From contig USDU01000183.1 in assembly GCA_900553635.1 (NCBI GenBank), positions 1-5,146 on the forward strand: DNA of 5,146 nt. The letters run 5' to 3'. The DNA is from an uncultured Lachnospiraceae bacterium (GTDB lineage Bacteria; Bacillota_A; Clostridia; Lachnospirales; Lachnospiraceae). Positions 1-5,146 of the stretch are shown here, piece after piece. Position numbers and translations under genes: made by a program. Each line of letters starts with the position of its first letter. Within the stretch, counting starts at the first letter, position 1. The notes under the pieces were generated by a model. That model saw only the letters and a list, made by a program, of their open reading frames with translations, was not told the DNA's origin and ran no database searches.

Positions 1-1
1 G

Positions 2-142
2 CCCATGGGACTTGCCACGGCGGCGGGTTCGATGCTGTCCGTGATGATCTGTACCATTGCCTATGGATGGCTGAAAAGCTGTTCCCCATCAGACGGGCGG
101 CGAAAAAAGTCTTTTTCTCATATCCGAAATATGGTACAATAA
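2..142 (+). CDS. C-terminal fragment of a probable membrane protein (partial at 5' end)
   Basis: An open frame enters from the left edge and stops at TAA (140-142), giving 46 visible residues. They begin with a hydrophobic, small-residue-rich stretch (GLATAAGSMLSVMICTIAYGW, roughly residues 3-23) that fits one transmembrane helix, followed by a polar, Arg/Lys-rich tail (GRRKKSFSHIRNMVQ) as expected of a cytoplasmic C-terminus. This hydrophobic-then-basic layout is why this frame is preferred over the first frame, which is also open from base 1 to a TGA at 187-189 but reads as low-complexity Gly/His/Arg protein and overlaps the kinase start. The third frame is closed early. The family cannot be named from so short a piece; a transporter or permease end is a guess. 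The kinase gene follows after 28 bases on the same strand with no terminator between, so read-through into it is possible. Confidence 0.5.
   Translation, partial: PMGLATAAGSMLSVMICTIAYGWLKSCSPSDGRRKKSFSHIRNMVQ
112..140 (+). promoter_or_regulatory. Extended -10 promoter for the hybrid kinase
   Basis: TACAAT (135-140) is preceded by TGG (132-134), which together make the TGn extended -10 element common in Firmicute sigma-A promoters. The -35 position 17 bases upstream is only TTTTTC (112-117), a weak match, which is usual when the TGn element is present. The -10 overlaps the stop codon of the upstream gene, so transcription would start near base 147 with a leader of about 25 bases before the kinase ATG. 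This would let the kinase be expressed independently of the gene to its left. Confidence 0.45.
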
Positions 143-170
143 TTCTATTAATGTCTTTGGAGCGTGAAAA

Positions 171-2063
171 ATGGTTGCCAATTATCTGACCAGTACCGTA
201 TTTATGATCATAATACTGCTGATTTTATTCGTGAAGATCTGCAACGATATGAAGCAGGAGAAAATGAAGCGCATGTATCAGGTGCTGGATATCACAGTAG
301 TGCTCTATGTGTTGCTGGACGCGGGCTTTGCGGTCGGCTTTCTGGAGGGAAGAAATCAGGAGCCGTGGTTTCAGATTGTTATCTTCCTGTTTTTCCTGGT
401 CTATGTGATCACGCCGTTGATATGGCAGCTGTTTGTCTGCAGTTATATCAATGTGCCTCATGGACGGTGGTTTCAGATAGTGGAGAAGCTTCCGCTTATC
501 ATTCTGCTTGTCATGGTTGTAATGTCCCCTGATAATGGCTATGTCTGGTATATCACAGACACGGGAGACTATGTCCGGGGCAGAGGATTTGAACTTTTTA
601 CGGCCATCAATCTGTTCTATTATCTGGAAGCTTTTATAAATGGCATTTATATTCTCTACCATAAAATGTACGAAAAGGAGCCGTATCTTTTGCAGTCCCT
701 GCTGCTGTCTACGATTCCGCTCGCGGCGATTCTGGCTAATACATACCTGATTCCCCTGCGGATGACTTATCCGTTCCAGTCCTTCTGTCTGGTGCTGGGA
801 ACGCTGTTTGCGTATCTTTTCATGGCGGATCGACAGAAAAGCATGGAGGAAGAGCGCTATAACGAAAGTCTGAAGGAAGCGTTGGAGCTGGAAAAGAAGG
901 CGTCACGGCAGGCGGTTGAGGCCGGAAAAGTAAAAACGATCTTTCTGGCAAATATGTCCCATGATATCCGGACTCCCATCAATGCCATTTTGGGATTCAC
1001 GGATATGATTGACCGGAATCCCGGGGATAAGGCGCAGGTAGTCAATGCGGTGGGAAAAATCAAGAATTCCGGTCAGGTGCTTCTGAATCTGATTAACGAT
1101 GTACTGGATCTGACCCGGATTGAAAATGGCAAGCTGGAGCTGGAAGAAAGTGATGTTGATTTGACGGCGCTGGTGAAAGATATGGAAACGCTATTTCTCC
1201 CGTCTGTCGAACAGAAAGGAATTGCCCTTACGATCTGGCAGGAAGTGGCGGATCCGTATGTACACTGTGACGAAGGAAAGCTGCAGCGGATTCTGGTTAA
1301 TATCATCAATAATGCGGTAAAGTTTACACCGGCCGGCGGTAAAATTATATTTTTTGCAACGGAGGTTCCGGGAAACGATGGAACTGCGGAATATGGGTTC
1401 CGGATTCAGGATACGGGGATCGGTATCAGCAAAGAATTTCAGGAGCATATCTTTGAAGCCTTTGAACAGGAACGCAGCTCGTCAGTCGGCGGCGCTGCAG
1501 GCGCGGGACTTGGCCTGGCGATTGTAAAGAAGCTGACGGATTTGATGGACGGAACTGTGACCATCGAAAGTGAGCCCGGAGAAGGAACGGCGGTGCAGCT
1601 GCGGTTTCATTTCCGGCAGACAGGAAAAGAGGAGATACAGAAGAAAAGAGAAGCGGAGAATACAGAGGATGATTTGTCCGGTCTGCATGTACTTCTGGTA
1701 GAGGACAATGAGCTGAATATGGAAATCGCTGCAGCCATGCTGAAGGAAAAGGGCGCGTCCGTGACCTGGGCCAGCGACGGACAGCAGGCGGTCGACCGAT
1801 TCCGGGAAAGCCCGGCGGGGACTTACGATATCATTCTGATGGATGTGATGATGCCTGTGATGAATGGTCTTATGGCTACGAAGCAGATACGTGCCATGGA
1901 GCGGCCGGACGCAGCGTCCATTCCCATCTTTGCCATGACCGCCAATGCCTTCACGGAAGATATTGAGAAAAGCCGGGAGGCGGGCGTCAACGAACACTTA
2001 AGTAAGCCGCTGGATTACGGGAAGCTGGCGCGGATGATTTATGGGTATGTGAAGAAAAAATAG
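171..2063 (+). CDS. Hybrid sensor histidine kinase, seven-helix membrane region plus C-terminal receiver
   Basis: This 630-residue membrane sensor kinase autophosphorylates on His and passes the phosphate to its own receiver domain. Seven hydrophobic segments are visible at about residues 8-24, 39-56, 67-89, 106-118, 141-163, 174-194 and 201-218, with a short external loop (119-140, containing YVRGRG) but no large extracytoplasmic sensor domain. A charged helical linker (221-255) leads to the dimerisation/phosphoacceptor domain with H-box SHDIRTP, His264. The ATPase domain has an N-box (NIINNAVKFT, Asn377/Asn381), G1 box DTGIGIS (414-420), F-box (429-433) and G2 box GLGL (446-449). After a charged linker (about 482-504) comes a receiver domain: acidic pair Glu511/Asp512, phosphoacceptor Asp558 in LMDVMMP, Thr590 and Lys612. 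All catalytic residues are present, so it should be active. The start is fixed by GGAG at 159-162, eight bases before ATG. There is no separate regulator, Hpt protein or output domain in view, so its partner and signal are unknown. The N-terminal part resembles the 7TM regions found on some Clostridia kinases and GGDEF proteins; this is a family-level impression. Confidence 0.95.
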   Translation: MVANYLTSTVFMIIILLILFVKICNDMKQEKMKRMYQVLDITVVLYVLLDAGFAVGFLEGRNQEPWFQIVIFLFFLVYVITPLIWQLFVCSYINVPHGRWFQIVEKLPLIILLVMVVMSPDNGYVWYITDTGDYVRGRGFELFTAINLFYYLEAFINGIYILYHKMYEKEPYLLQSLLLSTIPLAAILANTYLIPLRMTYPFQSFCLVLGTLFAYLFMADRQKSMEEERYNESLKEALELEKKASRQAVEAGKVKTIFLANMSHDIRTPINAILGFTDMIDRNPGDKAQVVNAVGKIKNSGQVLLNLINDVLDLTRIENGKLELEESDVDLTALVKDMETLFLPSVEQKGIALTIWQEVADPYVHCDEGKLQRILVNIINNAVKFTPAGGKIIFFATEVPGNDGTAEYGFRIQDTGIGISKEFQEHIFEAFEQERSSSVGGAAGAGLGLAIVKKLTDLMDGTVTIESEPGEGTAVQLRFHFRQTGKEEIQKKREAENTEDDLSGLHVLLVEDNELNMEIAAAMLKEKGASVTWASDGQQAVDRFRESPAGTYDIILMDVMMPVMNGLMATKQIRAMERPDAASIPIFAMTANAFTEDIEKSREAGVNEHLSKPLDYGKLARMIYGYVKKK

Positions 2064-2082
2064 AAGATTCTTATTTTTACAA

Positions 2083-2122
2083 AAGAACTCGCGGATGACC
2101 TTTTGGTCATCCGCGAGTTCTT
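2083..2122. terminator. Shared intrinsic terminator between converging genes
   Basis: A perfect 18-bp inverted repeat (2083-2100 with 2105-2122) closes on a four-base TTTT loop (AAAA on the other strand). It lies 20 bases after the kinase stop and 12 bases after the clpB stop. On the minus strand the stem runs into TTTTGTAAAAATAAG, counting the stem's last bases TTCTTTT, a fair U-tract, so it should terminate clpB well. On the plus strand the following bases (CAATTCAG) are poor in T beyond the stem's TTCTT, so termination of the kinase transcript is probably weaker. Confidence 0.9.
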
Positions 2123-2133
2123 CAATTCAGAAA

Positions 2134-4716
2134 TTATTTGACTCTTGCAGTCAGGCCGTCGCCCTCCACATCAATCACAATGGTTGCTCCGGTGGAAATC
2201 TCACCGCCCAGAATTAACTTGGCAGCCAGCGTCTCCACATGCTTCTGCATATACCGTTTCAGCGGACGGGCGCCATAGACCGGATCGAAGCCGTGGTCTG
2301 CGATGAAGGTCCTGGCAGCGTCGGTCAGCTCCAGAGAAAGCTCCCGGTCAGCCAGACGCTCATTCAGTTCCTTCAGTAACAAATCAATGATCCGCGTGAT
2401 GTTGCTCTTGGTCAGCGGCTTGAAGAGAATGGTCTCATCCAGTCGGTTCAGAAATTCCGGACGGAAATGAGCGCGCAGGTCATTCATAACCAGAGTCTGA
2501 GCCTCCGGCTTGATGCTGCCGTTCTCGTCGATGCCGTCCAGCAGATAGGAGGAACCGATATTCGAGGTCATAATCAGAATCGTGTTCTTAAAGTCCACGG
2601 TCCGTCCCTGCGAATCGGTGATACGTCCGTCGTCCAGTACCTGTAAGAGTACATTGAATACGTCCGGATGGGCCTTTTCAATTTCATCAAACAGGACAAC
2701 GGAATAGGGCTTCCTGCGAACAGCCTCCGTCAGCTGACCGCCCTCCTCGTAGCCTACATATCCGGGAGGAGCTCCGATAAGACGGGACACAGAATACTTC
2801 TCCATGTACTCACTCATATCGATACGCACCATATTGGATTCGTCGTCAAAGAGGCTGGCAGCCAGAGCCTTCGCAAGCTCGGTCTTACCCACACCGGTAG
2901 GTCCGAGGAACAGAAACGAACCGATGGGCTTCGTCGGATCCTTGATACCGGCCTTGGAACGAATAATCGCTTCAGATACCAGCGTTACCGCCTCATCCTG
3001 GCCGATGACACGCTTATGCAGCTCGTCATCCAGATGCAGGGTCTTGTTCCGTTCACTCTCAGTCAGCTTTGCCACCGGAATACCGGTCCAACGGGACACG
3101 ATACGGGAAATCTCATCCTCAGTAACGGCTTCGTGAACCAGAGACAAATCCTTTTTGCTGATTTTCTCCTCTTCCTCAGAAAGCTCCTTCTGCAGAGCAG
3201 GCAGCTTGCCATACTGCAGCTCGGCGGCCTTATTCAAGTCGTAATTCTGCTGGGCAGTCTGAATCTGCTTATTGATATCCTCAATCTCCTCACGGAGCTT
3301 CTGCAGACGCTCCACGGAAGTCTTTTCATTATCCCACTGAGCCTTCTGCGTATTGAACTGGTCGCGCAGCTCCGCAAGCTCTTTTTGCAGGTGCTCCAGA
3401 CGCTCCTGACTCAAGTGATCAGTCTCCTTCTTCAGGGCCGCTTCCTCGATCTCCAGCTGCATAATCTTACGCCGCAGCTCATCCAGCTCCGTCGGCATGG
3501 AATCCAGCTCCGTCTTAATCAGAGCGCAGGCTTCATCCACCAGGTCAATGGCCTTATCCGGCAGGAAACGGTCGGAGATATAACGGTTGGAGAGGGTAGC
3601 GGCAGCTACGAGGGCGGCGTCCGTGATTTTCACACCGTGAAATACCTCATAACGCTCTTTCAGACCACGCAGGATAGAAATGGTATCTTCCACCGTCGGC
3701 TCATCCACCATAACCGGCTGGAAACGACGCTCCAGCGCCGGATCCTTCTCAATGTACTGACGGTACTCATCCAGAGTGGTGGCGCCGATGCAGTGCAGCT
3801 CGCCACGGGCCAGCATAGGCTTCAGCATATTCCCGGCGTCCATAGCTCCGTCGGTCTTGCCTGCGCCCACAATCAGGTGCAGCTCATCGATGAAGAGGAT
3901 GATCTTGCCCTCGCTCTTCCGGACCTCCTCCAGAACGGCTTTCAGACGCTCCTCAAATTCGCCGCGGTACTTGGCGCCGGCCACCAGCGCGCCCATATCC
4001 AGGGAAAATACCTTCTTGTCCTTCAGACCCTCCGGTACATCGCCCCGCACGATACGCTGTGCCAGACCCTCCACAACGGCGGTCTTGCCGACGCCGGGTT
4101 CACCGATTAAAACTGGGTTATTCTTGGTCTTGCGGGACAGAATCCGAATCACATTCCGGATCTCCGCGTCACGGCCGATGACCGGGTCAAGCTTCTGATC
4201 CCGTGCCTTTTCCACCAGGTCAGAACCATATTTACTTAAGGTATCATAGGTAGCCTCCGGATTGTCACTGGTTACGCGCTGGTTGCCTCTCACAGAGGAC
4301 AGTGCCTGCAGAAAACGATCCTTGGTAATGCCGTATTCCCGGAACAGCTCCTTCATGGAAGGACTGGGGTCATTTAACATGGCCAGAAACAGATGCTCTA
4401 CAGAGACGTACTCATCGCCCATCTGCTTTGCCACATCCTCAGCGCTGATCAGTACCTTATTTAAATACTGACCGATATAGGGCTGTCCGCCGGAAACCTT
4501 GACTCTCTTATTTAATGCCTGTTCCACGCCGTTCAGAAATAGATTCTGGTCGATGCCCATCTTCGCGACGAGCTTCAAAATCAGACTGTCCTCCTGGCGG
4601 AGCAGACTCATCAGAAGATGTTCCTGTTCAATCTCCTGATTGCCATACTCATAGGCCAGCTTTTCCAGGTCATTTACAGCTTGAATGGATTTCTGTGTAA
4701 ATTTGCTGATGTTCAT
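2134..4716 (-). CDS. clpB: ATP-dependent protein disaggregase ClpB
   Basis: This cytoplasmic AAA+ hexamer threads aggregated proteins through its central pore, working with DnaK, DnaJ and GrpE. At 860 residues it is full length for ClpB (E. coli about 857). Domains in order: the N-terminal double Clp repeat (1-145); NBD1 with Walker A GEPGVGKT (205-212), pore-loop KYRG (Tyr250), Walker B ILFIDE (273-278) and arginine fingers Arg330/Arg331; a coiled-coil middle domain rich in Glu/Lys/Leu (about 405-525); NBD2 with Walker A GPTGVGKT (605-612), pore-loop GYVG (Tyr653), Walker B VVLFDE (673-678), Arg758 in FLNRLDE and sensor-2 GARPLKR (815-821). The roughly 120-residue middle domain separates it from ClpC (shorter) and ClpA (none), and no ClpP-docking IGF/L loop is apparent. 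The start has an AAAGGAG ribosome binding site (4725-4731) eight bases upstream. E. coli makes a short form from an internal GTG near Val149; the equivalent Val148 here is GTA, so that start is not conserved. It is a single-gene unit: own promoter upstream and terminator directly downstream. Confidence 0.98.
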   Translation of the reverse strand: MNISKFTQKSIQAVNDLEKLAYEYGNQEIEQEHLLMSLLRQEDSLILKLVAKMGIDQNLFLNGVEQALNKRVKVSGGQPYIGQYLNKVLISAEDVAKQMGDEYVSVEHLFLAMLNDPSPSMKELFREYGITKDRFLQALSSVRGNQRVTSDNPEATYDTLSKYGSDLVEKARDQKLDPVIGRDAEIRNVIRILSRKTKNNPVLIGEPGVGKTAVVEGLAQRIVRGDVPEGLKDKKVFSLDMGALVAGAKYRGEFEERLKAVLEEVRKSEGKIILFIDELHLIVGAGKTDGAMDAGNMLKPMLARGELHCIGATTLDEYRQYIEKDPALERRFQPVMVDEPTVEDTISILRGLKERYEVFHGVKITDAALVAAATLSNRYISDRFLPDKAIDLVDEACALIKTELDSMPTELDELRRKIMQLEIEEAALKKETDHLSQERLEHLQKELAELRDQFNTQKAQWDNEKTSVERLQKLREEIEDINKQIQTAQQNYDLNKAAELQYGKLPALQKELSEEEEKISKKDLSLVHEAVTEDEISRIVSRWTGIPVAKLTESERNKTLHLDDELHKRVIGQDEAVTLVSEAIIRSKAGIKDPTKPIGSFLFLGPTGVGKTELAKALAASLFDDESNMVRIDMSEYMEKYSVSRLIGAPPGYVGYEEGGQLTEAVRRKPYSVVLFDEIEKAHPDVFNVLLQVLDDGRITDSQGRTVDFKNTILIMTSNIGSSYLLDGIDENGSIKPEAQTLVMNDLRAHFRPEFLNRLDETILFKPLTKSNITRIIDLLLKELNERLADRELSLELTDAARTFIADHGFDPVYGARPLKRYMQKHVETLAAKLILGGEISTGATIVIDVEGDGLTARVK

Positions 4717-4787
4717 AAATCTGACTCCTTTCTTCTAAGTTCTATTGGTAAAATATGTTGTTAAAATAATAAAATATAAAAAAGAAA

Positions 4788-4827
4788 GTCCCGGCATCAA
4801 ATACATTTCCATATCTGATACAGGGCC
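4788..4827 (-). terminator. Terminator-like hairpin inside the clpB leader (possible attenuator)
   Basis: The arms 4788-4799 and 4816-4827 pair over 12 positions (two mismatches, one G-U) around a 16-base loop, with a CCC/GGG core and a loop-proximal ATCA/TGAT. On the minus strand the hairpin is followed at once by TTTCTTTTTTATATTTTATT, an excellent U-tract. Flanking A and T runs (4778-4787 with 4828-4837) could extend the stem and give a T-tract on the plus strand too (TTTTTCTTTTTCT), so it may work in both directions. It sits between the best clpB promoter and the clpB start codon. It may therefore be a premature terminator in the leader, or it may stop transcripts arriving from the right. 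Which is true cannot be decided from sequence alone. Confidence 0.55.
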
Positions 4828-4847
4828 TTTTTCTTTTTCTGTACCCA

Positions 4848-4876
4848 TTTATAACACTGCTGAAAGAAAAGATCAA
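4848..4876 (-). promoter_or_regulatory. Sigma-A-type promoter for clpB
   Basis: Read on the minus strand, TTGATC (-35, 4871-4876, four of six to consensus) is 17 bases from TATAAA (-10, 4848-4853, five of six), and TGT immediately precedes the -10, giving an extended -10. Transcription would begin near base 4841, leaving a leader of about 125 bases that contains the 4788-4827 hairpin. No better promoter was found between that hairpin and the clpB ATG. Confidence 0.6.
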
Positions 4877-4884
4877 GTACTTTT

Positions 4885-4913
4885 TTGAAAATAATTTATA
4901 AAAAATCTATAAA
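4885..4913 (+). promoter_or_regulatory. Rightward near-consensus promoter facing the palindrome
   Basis: TTGAAA (4885-4890) and TATAAA (4908-4913) each match the sigma-A consensus at five of six positions and are separated by the ideal 17 bases. The start would be near base 4920, about 40 bases before the left arm of the palindromic element. Caution is needed because the surrounding DNA is very AT-rich, which raises the chance of false matches, but the spacing and the TTG of the -35 make it one of the best promoter matches in the window. Confidence 0.5.
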
Positions 4914-4959
4914 GTGTCAGACTACTTAATTATATGGTGCAAAACGGGGGTGGTGAGGG

Positions 4960-5146
4960 GAGATGGTCTGGATGTGGTCTGCGGGAACACGCCGATTTTC
5001 CTACTCCTCGCAGGCGGCTTATACGCATCTGACCGGCCAACTCGGCCCTGAAGGGCCTCAAACAGGGCCTCCTTCAGATGCTGCCAGCCTGCTCGTCCCT
5101 ACGGAAAATAGGCTAACGTTCCCGCAGACCACATCCAGACCATCTC
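4960..5146. repeat. 187-base imperfect palindrome with 29-bp perfect inverted ends
   Basis: Bases 4960-4988 are the exact reverse complement of 5118-5146 (29 of 29). Moving inward, further matching blocks occur in order: 4991-4993 with 5111-5113, ATTTTCC 4995-5001 with 5103-5109, GCAGGC 5010-5015 with 5087-5092, GCATCTGA 5025-5032 with 5074-5081, and GGCCCTG 5044-5050 with 5063-5069. The outer arms (4960-5032 and 5074-5146) are equal at 73 bases. As single-stranded DNA or RNA it would fold into one long stem with internal bulges. It is much richer in GC than the DNA to its left. The layout fits a small non-autonomous mobile element (MITE-like), a dispersed intergenic repeat, or a structured RNA. 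No transposase or target-site duplication can be seen, as the right boundary is the window edge. Confidence 0.85.
4963..5146 (+). CDS. Open reading frame through the palindrome (doubtful, 3' end beyond window)
   Basis: From ATG at 4963 (second in-frame ATG at 4972) the frame is open for 61 codons to the window edge, beginning MVWMWSAGTRRFSYS and continuing through a Gly/Pro-rich middle. The purine-rich GAGGGGAG (4955-4962) could act as a ribosome binding site for the ATG at 4972 but is too close for the one at 4963. A promoter match lies upstream at 4885-4913. Against it: the frame is exactly coextensive with an inverted repeat whose base pairing constrains the sequence, the composition is not typical of a folded protein, and no domain is recognised. 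It may be a chance frame in a GC-rich repeat. It is listed because it is uninterrupted and has plausible upstream signals. Confidence 0.2.
   Translation, partial: MVWMWSAGTRRFSYSSQAAYTHLTGQLGPEGPQTGPPSDAASLLVPTENRLTFPQTTSRPS

Larger units (their letters stand above)
4717..4959. other. AT-rich intergenic control region upstream of clpB
   Basis: No convincing gene is seen here on either strand. Most of the stretch is strongly AT-rich, in contrast to clpB on the left and the GC-rich palindrome on the right. It contains the clpB ribosome binding site (4725-4731), a hairpin with flanking A and T tracts (4778-4837), a leftward promoter (4848-4876) and a rightward promoter (4885-4913), the last two only 8 bases apart back to back. 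No CIRCE repeat (TTAGCACTC-N9-GAGTGCTAA, the HrcA operator) and no CtsR heptad repeat (GGTCAAA type) was found by eye, although these often control clpB-class genes in Firmicutes. Confidence 0.7.

Noticed and set aside
1..189. First-frame open stretch from base 1 to TGA at 187-189
   Set aside because: It overlaps the kinase start and reads as Gly/His-rich then mixed sequence. The second frame gives a clean membrane helix plus basic tail and stops before the kinase, so it is the likelier gene end.
164..532. 122-codon plus-strand frame starting seven bases before the kinase start
   Set aside because: It overlaps the kinase in another frame, starts at GTG, has Cys/Ser/Gly-rich composition, and the ribosome binding site at 159-162 is spaced for the kinase ATG at 171.
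1482..1997. 171-codon minus-strand frame inside the kinase gene
   Set aside because: It is a shadow of the ATPase and receiver coding region, with His/Arg-rich composition and no start signals or domain.
2668..4110. 480-codon open frame on the plus strand opposite clpB
   Set aside because: It lies wholly inside clpB on the other strand. ClpB is unambiguous with every motif intact, and the antisense translation is Leu/Gln/His/Arg-rich with no recognisable domain, typical of the mirror frame of a highly expressed coding sequence. No ribosome binding site was noted.
4891..4920. CTGACA (4915-4920) as a second leftward -35
   Set aside because: The hexamer is good, but the paired -10 at 17-18 bases is only AAATTA or AATTAT, and the better TATAAA is just 14 bases away. 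It is weaker than the promoter at 4848-4876.
4929..4934. Perfect TATAAT on the minus strand as an alternative clpB -10
   Set aside because: The -35 position 17 bases upstream (4952-4957) reads CTCACC, there is no TGn extension, and it is over 200 bases from clpB. A chance match in AT-rich DNA is likely.
4960..5146. CRISPR array or tandem repeat in the right-hand region
   Set aside because: The repeats are inverted, not direct. The only direct repeat is the short AGGGCCT (5052-5058 and 5064-5070), and no regular spacers are present.

Overview
The window most likely comes from a Clostridia-class Firmicute, with a gut Lachnospiraceae relative the best guess. The basis is the sequence itself: a hybrid histidine kinase with an SHDIRTP-type H-box behind a plain seven-helix membrane region, a full-length ClpB with Firmicute-like sequence, extended -10 (TGn) promoters, strong AGGAGG-type ribosome binding sites, and AT-rich intergenic DNA between genes of moderate GC. 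This is a judgement from family resemblance, not a database result.

Layout, left to right. Bases 2-142 hold the last codons of a plus-strand gene, probably a membrane protein. A TGG-TACAAT extended -10 overlaps its stop codon, and 28 bases after that stop a 630-residue orphan hybrid sensor kinase begins (171-2063, +). It converges with clpB (2134-4716, -). The 70-base gap between them carries a perfect 18-bp hairpin that ends clpB transcription and may help end the kinase transcript.

The last 430 bases (4717-5146) have no confident gene but are rich in signals. Reading leftward toward clpB there is a good sigma-A-type promoter (4848-4876), then a 125-base leader containing a hairpin followed by a U-run (4788-4827), which looks like an intrinsic terminator placed before clpB. 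Reading rightward, a near-consensus promoter (TTGAAA, 17 bases, TATAAA; 4885-4913) points at a 187-base GC-rich imperfect palindrome (4960-5146). Its outer arms are 29-bp perfect inverted repeats, it folds into one long bulged stem, and it reaches the last base of the window. An uninterrupted short reading frame runs through it.

Functionally, ClpB is the disaggregase that works with DnaK/DnaJ/GrpE on heat-aggregated proteins. The kinase is a membrane phosphorelay input whose stimulus and downstream partner are not in view. The two genes have no evident functional link. The most unusual parts are the palindromic element with its own apparent promoter and the terminator-like hairpin in the clpB leader.
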